DNA of 64,000 bases. It comes from Apium graveolens. Lineage: Eukaryota > Streptophyta > Magnoliopsida > Apiales > Apiaceae. The stretch is from contig NW_027417510.1 in assembly GCF_009905375.1 (NCBI RefSeq), forward strand, positions 1-64,000. Direction: 5' to 3'. The translations under genes and the position numbers were made by a program. The notes below the pieces were generated by a model. The model was not told the DNA's origin and searched no databases. It was given only the letters and a program-made list of their open reading frames with translations. Shown here one piece after another: positions 33,031 to 44,981 of this stretch (position 1 is its first letter; each line of letters opens with the position of its first letter).

Positions 33031-33302
33031 TTTAAGTCAGAGTAAAGAATATTATAAAATAAAATTTTATCTTTTTCCCATTTTTTATCTATAAATTTTT
33101 AAAATATAATGATCGACAAAAAATAACAAAGTCATGACAATATTTTATCTTAACTTACAAATATAATAAATTAAAATTAAGAATTTATAAAAAGACTACA
33201 AAACTAATAAAATTAAATCTCAAAAACATAAATAAAAAAAAACATTGATCATATTAAAAAAATTAAATCCATCACTACATCTTTATATAACTGGGCATCA
33301 CA

Positions 33303-35411
33303 TTTTAGTTGACATTGTCCTTTTTTCTCCAAAACACCTTTTCATACAGGGAATTTTATAATTATTACCCCCCTCACCTTCGGTACAAACTGCATGACTA
33401 TAGAGTCAAAAAAATTCTATTTGATATTTTAATTGAAAACGTATCAAATGTTTTTTCTACTAGTGTCGTCAAGTCTTCAATACTTTTACAGGCTTCCTTG
33501 TACTTTAAAGATTGAATAGCTATAAAAAACCAAGATCCAATACATTTAGTTCAGGAGAATTTGGAGGTTGATATTTTATTCTTATTCATTGGGATCAATA
33601 TGTGTTCTTGCATTTTCTTGTTGAATAATGATGGTAAGATTACCATCTTCTCTCTACTTATTTACAATAGCAGGCACTATATCATTAATAAGAATAGATC
33701 GTACTTTGTCTCTTGTTACTGAAGTCATAGCTTTTGTCTCAAGTGTCCCTACACTCGATTCACGTTACTTCTTTTTGTCGGCTCTCTAGTAACAAACAGA
33801 AATATGCCAATTTTTCCCGAAAATATTACTCTACCTTGTGCAATCAAATCGTGGCCTAGCTATAGCCGCTAAAAACATAACTTTTCCCACAAAAGTTTTG
33901 CTCTTGCATGTCCGGTAAGGATCCTCTTCATCGGGTAAAAGATAATGTCTCATTTTTTCTAGACATGTTAAACCATTTTTCATCGATATAAATAACATTA
34001 TACATATCCTTGAACATAGGATCATGTAGTAAGCTTTCTTCTTTGAGCATTGATAAACAAAATTATAATCTAGCCTTTTTGTTCTCAATAGTCAACTGAG
34101 ATTTGATTACATTAGTGTGTCGAAGCACATACAGTTGTTCCTTGTTGGAGTGGTACAAATCGCTCCACATCAATTTCTATTCTTTTATGACCACAATTTT
34201 TTATCCACCTGTGTAACACACTGTTCATTCCATCATCTTCATTTTCCTTTGAACTCTTCCAAATTCTTTGAACAATACGTAATGGCACCGAAAACATTTC
34301 TACAACAATTGTTGTAGATTTCTTTTTAAGTTTTCCATTAGCACTTTTTTCTAACAAAAATGCATAAATAGCTTGTCTTTCATGGTTATTCTTCTTTTTT
34401 TTTACTAATACTTCATCGTCACCAGCCTCCATTTCACCAGAACAAGTATAAAAAAATTAAAAAATATCAAAAACCTATATAATTTTAAAGTAAAATAAAA
34501 GTGAAACTAAAATATGTTTTGTTACTCTCTGAAGTGAAGACAAAAGTTCAATTGTATCAAATACAATTTGATCATCATTAAATAGAGAGTGTGTATCTAG
34601 AAAATCACTGTCACATGTGATAAATAAAAAATTGTAATCTTATTAGCACACTCTAAAATATTAAAAAAATACTAAATATATGAAAGAAAATTAATACTTC
34701 ATCAAAAAATAATAAAAAAATTCCTACAAATATAATTTAAGTAAAATGTTTACTAAAATCTCATTTTTCTATATAATATTTCTACGTAATTTTTCTACGT
34801 AAAAAGAATTTTGACAATAACAATATATAAATGAAAGAAAATTACTACTCCATCAAAGTAGAATAAAAAATTCCTATAAATATAATTTAAGAAAAATTTC
34901 TAATAAAATATAACTTTTCCACATAAAATTTCTACTGAAAAGAATTTTGATGATAAATTTTATAAATACACATGACCATACTTTTCTATGCATGCTTATA
35001 TTTGTATTCTTAAGAAAAATATAGCCACGTACATGCACAATGTATTCATGCAAATATATATAATTATTTATTATGAAACTTACTATCAGAGCTATTTAAA
35101 TCAATTTGAGAATGATCATAAAATTCTTCATCTGAATGCTCTTCATGTGAATTAACCTCTTTAGTTGAAAATGATTGTTCCTCTGTAAAAATAAGAAAAA
35201 AAATCAACCATAAAATAAAATATAAAAATAAACATTATAAATCCAAAACAAGTAAAACAATATTGGATTGACAATAAAAATCTAAATATCTACCTGCAAA
35301 TATAGAACCTTCTAGGTAGGGGTATTTGTTGAAATATCTTCTTCATTTATTAAGATATCTTCCCACCAACTCAATGACATATTTAAATTAATATTATAAT
35401 TAGTACCCATG
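33303..35411 (-). pseudogene. Mariner-like transposase gene remnant
   Basis: On the minus strand several exon-like stretches. 35411: MGTNYNINLNMSLSWWEDIL; 35185-35095: EEQSFSTKEVNSHEE; 34620-34530: DSDFLDTHSLFND; main body 34432-33300. The main body has the helix-turn-helix-like KKKSTTIVVEMFSVPLRIVQ, the YNVIYIDEKW region (frameshifted), HYLLPDEEDPYRTCKSK, VMFLAAIARPRFD and PPNSPELNVLDLGF, the last catalytic motif of plant mariner (DD39D) transposases. Several stops and frameshifts occur. Upstream exons are assigned from similarity of style and AG/GT borders, so they are less certain. Confidence 0.75.
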
Positions 35412-35478
35412 ATTTTTGAATGATTTTTCTAAGTATTCTCTTCAGGTGTTATTGTAAGGTAAAAGAACACGTATATAT

Positions 35479-37446
35479 AAGGGTATATGCAAATTACTGC
35501 ATATGTATTATCAACTGAACCAACAGATATATATGGCAAGAATACGAAACAGGCATGCATATATATACCATATCAGCATGCTTCAATATATCGCAACATT
35601 TGCTAAATAACCATTATGCATCTATCATAGGATAATGCATGTACAAATGTATACATCACAACAACAGTATAACAGATATAAAACTTGCCTGAGTGCTCCC
35701 GGATAGGCTTAAGCTTAGAGTGGGTCCGATAACCTATGAACAACAACATAAGTCGGAATTAAACCCCGGTCGCTTAAGAAACTAGACTTTAACCATTTAG
35801 AGTCCTAACGTTCACTTTCGCGCTTAACGATTTACTTAAGTCGCTCGAGTATCCTCGGCTCCACCATTTTTAATAAATTAACCATTTAGGGTTTTAAGGC
35901 GATTCTTTCGGAGTACCTTACCAACTACCTAATCCACTTTACATAATTGTTTCATACTCCAATTAGCCCTTTTAGGTCATTAACATATGTTTCAAAGTAA
36001 GGCGAGGGGTAATGCTTCATTCGCGAAACGTCGTTACTTAAAACGGCCGTTTCTCCTAAACCGTACATCGGAATCAAACGAACCACATATCAAAACGAAG
36101 CTCGTAATATGAACTATCTAAACATGGCAATGGTCAAAACTTATCAGGGAGTTCTCGGGTCCTAATGTTATGAACAAAAGCAGTCTAAAGTAAATCGGAC
36201 ATTACGACGGCTATGTTTACGCGATTTCCCAAATTTTTACCATTCCAAATCATATCAATCCAACTACCAATCAACAACAACTCAAGATACACATCAACGC
36301 TACTGATTTCAGTCATAATAAGCTCAAGAATCTCAATCCAATCATATATTATAACATCTCCAAATTCAACTAAACTACTTAACAATTAAGCTCGAATCAT
36401 GCTTATCATTCAAATTACTACTCATCCATCCAAACCATCTCCAAACTTCAACATTCAAACTTATTACTAAAGGGTGTGAAGATTTATAACTTCCTTGGGA
36501 GATGTTAAGTTGCTAGGAAGCCTTAGGGAGCCTCCTACAAGCTTGATCTTTCCAAAGAAATCAAGAACACAAAGTTAGGCTTTGAAGTTTCTAAAAGTCC
36601 GATTTAAAGAACTGTAAAAATGAGGGTCTTACCATGATTATTTGGAAGAGACTTGTGAACAAGAGTTGTAGGAAATCTCAATACCTTTCCAACGAGCTAT
36701 AGAACACAATATTTGAGTGAGTATTGAAGGAGATATGGCAGTTTGAAGTTGCTGGGTTTGTTTTAGCCGAGAGCTTTCTTCTTGAATTGGGAAAGTCAAC
36801 TTCTAATTTTTGTGTTTTATGATATTTGCTTGGTTGCTTCTCCTTTTTGCCTTGGAAAATGTTTTAGCTTTTTACCATGGTAAATTTTACATGGCCCAAA
36901 ATCAACCAACAAAACAAAACCCTTTGTCATGCTTATGTCATCTTGCACATGTCATAATGCTTCCACTTGTCCACACCTTGTTGGTTTGATGACATCATCA
37001 TCCCTAACCTCCTTGATTAACTCCTAATTGCTTGCCTAATGACCACTGATCTGATATACGGTTCGCTTAACTTTCGTTCTCGTTTCTCGTTTGAGGGATC
37101 ATACCCCGGATCTTATTACTTGAGTTTCCTTAACCTTTCTCAATGCATTCTAATCCTTTTATGATCCTCTCTTATAATCCTTTTATTTAAATCCTTTTTA
37201 TCCTGTTACCTTATACTCAATTCTTTCCGTATCTAGTGGATTTCCTGGAAAAATCAAAGTGTTCGGAATTGGATTCTGACGATCTTTACATACACTTATA
37301 TGTCATATAGAGTGCCAATAAAATCTCAGAATATCCATAAAAGAACCTCTACATAGAGTGGCATGAAAAATTTTATCATTCAACATAATCTGTAAAATCA
37401 CTATTCATAAGGGTTTCAAAAATTTTCAAAAATTGGGGTTATTACA
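35479..37446 (-). repeat. 3' LTR of G3, truncated
   Basis: Matches 45048-47025. In element orientation it starts TGTAATAACCCC (37446), and the last 2.4 kb of the LTR are lost at 35479. A purine-rich tract (AAGGAGAGAAGAC, minus, 37447-37459) precedes it. The short ORF at 36185 recurs at 45764 and is not a gene. Confidence 0.85.
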
Positions 37447-40400
37447 GTCTTCTCTCCTTAAAAGGATTCCGTCCCGGAATCAGATAGAAAATGAATAGGG
37501 ATGCTCTCTTAGCATTGCACTTTCTAACTCTCGAGTAAATTTTCCCACATTGTGGTTTTACCAACAAACTCTGACTAGTTTGATAACTCTTCTCCTAAGC
37601 ATTTGTCCATTTTTGATCCATAACCCTTCCTGGTTGCTCCATGTAGGTTACGTCTGGTTGCATGTCTATGCGCTCATATGCCCCTATTTGTCTGGCATCC
37701 GAATTATACTTCCTTAACATTGATACGTGGAACACGTTATGACTTGCTACATGTTCGGGGGTAGGGCTAGCTCATATGCTAACTTCCCAAAACGTCTTAA
37801 TACATCCAAGGGTCCGACAAATTGTGGACTTAGCTTTCCTTTCTTTCCGAATCTCATCAATCCTTTCCAAAGGTTTCCAGTTCGTAATCGCTACTATCTT
37901 CCGTTCCTAATATTATACTGGTTATACTTTTGCTCGTTAGAGTCCTATAACCTTTTAATAACCACGTCAACCTTAGTATCACGAATGTGCTTCCATTCTG
38001 ACTACCACCATAACTTTACTACTCCTTTCTCAGCTGTTTCTATTTCCCAAAGTTTGATCAATCATATAGAAGTAAAAGAATTCATTGAGAGATCACTATG
38101 ATCATGAACACTTGTTATATCGCATAGTTAGTACAGAAGGTGGCCAACCTTTAGTACTTGACAAGCAATTAAACAATAGCTGGTATCCTACTCGGCTTCT
38201 ATCACACAGATAGATAGTCATTCGGCAATACCTCCCCTTCTGGAAGGGTTGTTCTTCTCAGTTTATATGAAATGAAAAGAAGAGAAAAGAACGAACTGAA
38301 GAGAATTGTATATATGAAAAAAAATATAATGCCACAAAATATCTGGCTTGGAACCTACCTCTGAATTATAGAAGTTTGTCATAGGAGAACAAAACATATG
38401 TGTATATATATCAACATCAAGTATTATCGCATCGCATTTCACATGCTTAAATATTTTTGTTATTCCGTCCATCATTCTATGGACCCATGCTCTTCCTCGA
38501 GCTTATACACAATCACCTTTGAAACTCCCTCGACATTGAAAATCGAATCTGGGATCTCATTCTAGGCATCATCGTTACTAGAATTCCATGCTTGCATCGC
38601 AACCTTCCTCGTATAGTAATACGACTCTCTATTGATAGGAAGGAATAAATATTCAATAGGTAGATACTCTACTTAATTAGTCTATCAATGATAACTTATA
38701 CACTACCACGACCCGATTAGTGGTACTTAATCTCAACATCCATTCCAATACAACTCTCATGGTTGTAATCAGCTCATTACTCGCAGAATCATTGCTGCCT
38801 TACTATGGTCCACCACTGACCTACTTTCATCATTCACTTTCCATGAAATCTTAATATCTAACCATACAGAGTCCATATATGTCGTATAAAATTCTTCTAA
38901 GGAGGTAACATAATCACCATTCATGATTCATGAAGAACACTCCTGATCCTGACATACATACCTGACATGAAGCAGATAAAATTACAGAAGAGTTTCAATC
39001 AAAGCAACGATAGCAGGTTAATACCATTCTTACTCGTATGCCTTAAATAGAAGACTTAACTCAAGGTTCGTTTAGTCCTTTTTGAAACACGATCCTGGCT
39101 TATTCTCAAGATAGTACCTTCTAAGATAGATAGCCCGCTCATGGCGATTACACAAATTAAACCTTTACCACACTACTATTACGGTTGGGTATTGCACAGT
39201 CATCAGAAGGAATGTCAATCTTCCAAACCATAATACAACATTCACAGCTTTAACCATCATCACTCTATTCCTCTGGCATGAGCGCCTATAATTGTCCTCT
39301 TACACTTAAAGTGTCGGCCACCTCTTTGGCCTTTCCTGATAGTAAAATTTCCTTACAGTCAATGTCATTTTAACCACCTCCAAATAAATTTTCTACCTCA
39401 TTTCAATCACAGCTTATGTGAAGATGTTTTCCTTAAATCTGATGAGTAAAAAAAAAATATCACCATTTTTCCATAAGTTATTGCCTCAGTCTTTAGAGGT
39501 TAATCATTGTCACGACTGACTCTCAATCATAATTAGAACATCTTTTATCTTAGGTCCTAATTTCCCTGAACAGTTTCGACCTTTACTGGTTCGATCCATA
39601 CTTTCTCGTGGTTTAACACGTGCCCCACTTGGCATCATTATAATTACGTCACATTTCCTTTATCAACATTTTTATTCTTGAGAATTTTGAATATTACCTT
39701 TTTCCTTGTAAAACCTCTAAGGTTATCCTTGAATCGTTCCTCCTGTATTCCCTAGATACAGGGCATATCAAGATACCATTTATTAATACCAGAATCATTG
39801 TCTATATACTTCTGAAAATTTCTCCACTGATTTTTAAAGGTTGTTATTACCTTAATCCTTTACGATTCATACTGTCAAAACTCATACTATCCCTATTAAG
39901 GGTGAAATGCCAACCTTTATGCATTCCCCTAGGATTTATTTTAAGTTACCGATGTTCTATCCTTAATTCCACCTTTAAAAAGGTACATGCATCCTTCCAT
40001 GGATAAATCAAGTCATATATCCCTGATAAGGGTGTCATATTCAATCATTCTCACCTCGATAGTATATGCCTAATTTCACAATAACATCTGTATTCCAAAT
40101 GAGGTCAATCAATTATGGCCTCCAAAAGATAACAATGGTCATCCGCTTTTCTTGCCTAATTTGGTAACAATAACAAGGATGTTCTGGAAGATATTGGTCG
40201 TGTTCAACGGGAACTTCTTCTTAATAATTTCTTATTTACTTTTGTTGTTTATCTCAACAGTCACCTCAATGTTGGGATATCTTTCATACCCGACGTCTCC
40301 CTTTCTGGGTATCGAGCCACCGATCTTACACTTCACATTCTTGAAGGTCACTTCCTTCCTCCAATTCTCCTAATTTTATTACTTCCTTGTCTCCTCAGTC

Positions 40401-42632
40401 TATCCGCGTCTCATTATTTATCCTTCGAACTATCTCAAGGTTTCCTCGAATCCTCACAACTTACAGGGGATAAAATATATGTATCTCTTATGCCTTCAAC
40501 CATCAATTTTAACTCATGGTGAATCACCCTCATCCAGACGATTACATACTTTTCTATTTCTATTGGTACGAGTCTTTAGGGTTTCCTCATACCCAACTCC
40601 CTTATAATTCCTCAAACTCTATTGCCTTTATATTCCTTTCCACTTCAGTTTCTTTTTATTTTCCTTTCTCTTATCATTATTTCATGAACCAACACAACAC
40701 AAGCATTGATTTCAAACATCCCGTCATTCTGGATTCGTGTCCTCAGAACGAATCTTGACAACTTTTACAACTTAGATTCATAATTCATCATACTCGTGTG
40801 CCTTTGTTCTGGCTCGAAAGCTTTTACACTATCTCCATAACCTTGGGAAGTACTTTCCTGAAAATAATTGACTGAACTTAAATCAGTTTATTATAATCTC
40901 TTGCTCCGTGCCTTCCTTGGCCTTTCACCAGCGGGTGGCCTCTCTCTTAGGAGGGTAAGTGACAAAAACAGTCTTTTGTGATTCGTCAATCATTTATAAT
41001 CTCAAATGATTCCTATATTTCTTTAGCCAGGCTCTTGCCTCGACTGGGTCAACCTGTTCTTTGGAACTCTGAGAGCTTAGCGACTTAAAGGTCATGAAAG
41101 AATTTCCTACCGCATTATTTCCTCAAGTTGGTGGTTGGGGATAATAGTATAAGTTCTGTTTAGGCAGGTCCATGAATTGCCCAATAGGAGTACCATCCTG
41201 ATTCTCCCTATCTTGTTCAACTTCTGTTTTCTCAGTATGAAATGTTCCAACCTTCTCCCATAATCAGGGTTATCTTATACGTTAAAAATCCTTGTTTTCC
41301 ACTTTATTATGTTATGGTTTCATTCTATCTTGATGGCGACCTCCCTGACTATCACGTTCAGGTTTTGCTCTAAATCTTATTCCTCAAACTAGCTTTCATC
41401 TAGGATCTCATCTTTAAGCTCTTGAACATTTGGAACCCAAATCCTATAGGAATACCTCATTATTCCCTTATCATCTTTCTCGGTATTAATCTTTTATCTA
41501 ATTGTTGGCTCTCTGCCTTCATTCATCACTTTTTCTTGGCACAATAATAAATTTTCCAATAATTCAGACCGCATAGCGATCTCAAATAGCTTTTCGGTAC
41601 CGGCTCCGGTTACCTTCACTTCTATTTCCATTTTTTTCAAAATCTCTTATAAACTCTCCAAAAGACATTATCATCTTGAGTCTCTCCTTTTTACTAAGGG
41701 CATCAGCCACCATATTGGCTTTCCCCGAATGATAAAGAATCTCCCAATCATAATTCTTGATTAGCTCTAACCGCCTCCTCTGGCGTATGTTGAGCTCTTT
41801 TAACGTAAAAATGTACTAGAGCTCCTATGGTTTGTGTAAATCCCGCACTTCTCTCCATACAAGTAGTGCCTCCAATCTTTAGGGTAAAACTATTGCCACG
41901 AGCCTAAGCTCATGGGCGGGGATATCGAATTTTATATTCCCTTAATTGTCTTGACGCGTACGCGATTACCTTACCGTGCTGCATAAGCACGCACCCTAAG
42001 CCCTTGTGCGAAGCGTCACTATACTTCACAAAATCTCCTTTTTCCATCCGGCAATGCCAACATAGGGGCCATCACCAATCTTTGCTTCAGTTCTTAAAGG
42101 CTGTTCTCTGTCCATTCAAACTTCTTAGTCTTACGAGTAAGTCGCGTCAAATGGGCTACTATCTTTACAAACTTGAACGAACCTCCGGTAGTGACCGGCC
42201 AATCCTACCTCTGGTAGTTTCCCTAACCATGGTCATCAATTTCTCAATGGTCCTTTATTCATTCTTGTTAGGATCCTCCACGAGATCCTCCTCAGCAACA
42301 ATCTCATCTAGGACAACATCCTCAACCACTACATCCTCAATATGAACATCATCCGGTCCTGCGTTAGGACGCTCTATCGGATCCACAATCCGATCTCCAA
42401 TTAGTAATAAAACATCATCGCGCTGTTGCTCCTCAACCTCGAGGTTCGGAGTCCCGCTACCATCTACGATAATGAACTACACTTCTATCATGATATTTAT
42501 AAGGGTTCCCATAAGGGTTTTAACTGTCAGTACTACGTTAGGTAGCCCGACTATGAACTTGGCAAGAGTTCTTATTATCTTAGTGAACTTATTATCTTAA
42601 CGTCACATCATCTCTGAGGTTTATAACGCTTA
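37447..42632 (-). pseudogene. G3 internal region, decayed and rearranged gag-pol
   Basis: Reading in element order: gag N-terminus (42480-42225, VVVEDVVLDEIVAEEDLVED); an RT/RNase H/integrase-zinc fragment (42225-41380: [57 protein letters not shown]); gag capsid (about 41230-40800: DPVEARAWLKKYRNHL, SQKTVFVTYPPKREATRW, FSGKYFPRLW); poorly readable sequence; RNase H end (about 39350: GKAKEVADTLSVRGQL); integrase core trace (38580-38800); integrase C-terminus (37900-37560: [18 protein letters not shown]). The order is not that of a normal element. Many stops and frameshifts. Confidence 0.65.
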
Positions 42633-42644
42633 GCTCTGATACCA
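42633..42644 (-). other. Primer binding site of G3 (tRNA-iMet)
   Basis: TGGTATCAGAGC on the minus strand, four bases after the end of the 5' LTR (TGTTACA on the minus strand). Confidence 0.88.
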
Positions 42645-42648
42645 CTTC

Positions 42649-44948
42649 TGTAACACCCCCAAATCCGGGGTCGGGGATCCGGGTTGTCACGAGTTCCATT
42701 TCCCTTAATAACACCCAATCTTAATAATTAATCAACTACTCTGTGACCCCACAATAAACACACACACCACAAGTTATAGTCTCAGAGATGAATATCCAAA
42801 AATAACACGAGTCATTTTATTCCACAATTATTTGCCATTACACCTTAAAAGGGTTTCTGAATAAATTTACATTTTCCTTGCCATTATTACAATTCATAAA
42901 TATACATAAGTCTGGTACATCAAAAGTTGAAAGCCTAGCCTATTGGTAGTTCCTACCTCAGCTACAATGACATCAACGCCTATAGGAAACTGCGGAACAT
43001 TTCCTATCCGCTCGCAAATTGGGAGCTTGGTCCTGCTCATCTTGCCTATCTGATGTTGTGTGATGAAAGAAGAAAGCAAGGGTGAGCAGCAAGCCCACCA
43101 AAATAATATTTATAATAACTTACAATATATGAGCATTCTCATAGTACTCAAGAAAGTCTTGGTTAAGAAGAAATGAACCAAGTTGATATCTTAATGCAAT
43201 GAAGTCGCAAAATATTCAGTATATATATTTATATATACTTTTCAAAATATTGGAAGTCCTCTTCCATGCATAATACACACAGAGTTCCAGTGTATAACTG
43301 TATAAAAATACCATTGCAAGGTGATCTCATATATCTAACCTTGTCTCAACGTTTTTCTGAAAATCTTTGTCATGCATAAGATAATCATTTACTAGATATA
43401 AGTTTAAAAGATGAAGTTACAAGATACTCCAATATACTTATATCTTTTCCAAATACTACTTGAACTACCACCGTTCAAGTTATAATTAGTTCAAAAGTTC
43501 ATCACATAGATGAGACTACAAGATAATACTTGAATAGATTCAACCTTTAAAATATCATCAAAATAAAATGAAGTTATGAGATACTTCATTTGATGCAAAC
43601 ATCATTTTGAAAACTTGACCCTGCCAACACTCAATAATCGCCCAACCGTAGCCTTTCTATCGAAGTGCTCTGGGTAGTGTTGCAGAAATATCCAATTGGA
43701 TGATGAACTCATTACGGGAGTTTGTCGCGCCAGGAAGACCACTTACGATGATCAGTCGTAGTAGTGCAACCCCACCATTTTCTACATGTAGAGGAGAACC
43801 TGTCGGATTTACTTGTCAACCGAACACTGAACTCCTAAGGAATGGACCGCCTTAGCGGAACTTCCAGGCCATTTGGGCCAATATAATAAGGCTGGGCCGG
43901 CGCCACTCGACCACTTACGCCACTCCTAGTTCAGATGAAATCCATGACTCTGAAACGTAAAGCTCGTTCCCCCTTTCCCCAAGTAGAAACTTGTTGAAAC
44001 GGCTCCACCAAGAAGTCGTATCTAGTTGGAAAGGAAAACTCACCGATATTTCCCAGGCGATGCCTGTTAATGGATTAACTTGTTCCAAGAATTTTACTTC
44101 CCGAGTGTTGGGTAAGTAATCAATTCATTTATCAAAATAGCAACCTTGTTGCGAATATAAAACACACCACAGAGCCGGATCCCTCAGGTTTTGAGCGAGT
44201 ATTTAAATCCCCTTCGAAAGGAGGATCTTAAATATAAAAATGAGTTTTGGGATCCGCTCTAACTTTTAAAAATCATTTTGAAGACTCGCAAAATATTTTT
44301 AAGAATGTTTGGAGTGAGGCTGATTTAACAAGGTAAATCAGTCCCAATATATTAGAAAATATCTGAATATTATTATTTAAATAATATTCCCATAAAGAAT
44401 AATCTTTATAAAAATAATTGAAGTAGAAGTTTTAAAACTTATACTTGAAATGAATATTAAATAACCAAAGATATACCTATACGAAAGTACTATCTTTATT
44501 TGAATAATCAAAAGTGAGTTTGATTATCGACACCTTATTCTTTAATAAAATAAAGAATATATCTCAGCAAATAATCGGAGTCATAGATCCTCAAATGAAT
44601 ATTCAAATAATATTCAATAAATAAAATAAGCTGAGTCATAAGCCCTCGAATGAATATTCGAAATAATATTCAATAATAAAATAAAGGTGTCATAAGTCCT
44701 CAGATGAATATTCGAAATAATATTCAATAATAAAATAAAGGAGTCATAAGTCCTCGGATGAATATTTGAAATAATATTCAATAATAAAATAAAGGAGTCA
44801 TAAGTCCTCGGATGAATATTCGAAATAATATTCAATAAAAAAATAAAGGAGTCATAAGTCCTCGGATGAATATTCGAAATAATATTCAATAATAAAATAA
44901 AGTTATCGAATAAACCTTATTCGATTAATAGTTTTGAAAACTATAACC

Positions 44949-44981
<33 letters not shown>

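Noticed and set aside
36185..36385. 66-residue ORF repeated at 45764-45964
   Set aside because: Part of the duplicated G3 LTR, not an independent gene family.
44614..44889. Repetitive 91-residue ORF (NIISNIHPRTYDSFILLL units)
   Set aside because: It is a by-product of a 54-bp tandem repeat in an LTR. The unit is a multiple of 3, and there is no start context or conservation signal.
44578..44902. Regular repeats as a CRISPR-like array
   Set aside because: Units are contiguous without unique spacers, and the sequence is a plant nuclear LTR.
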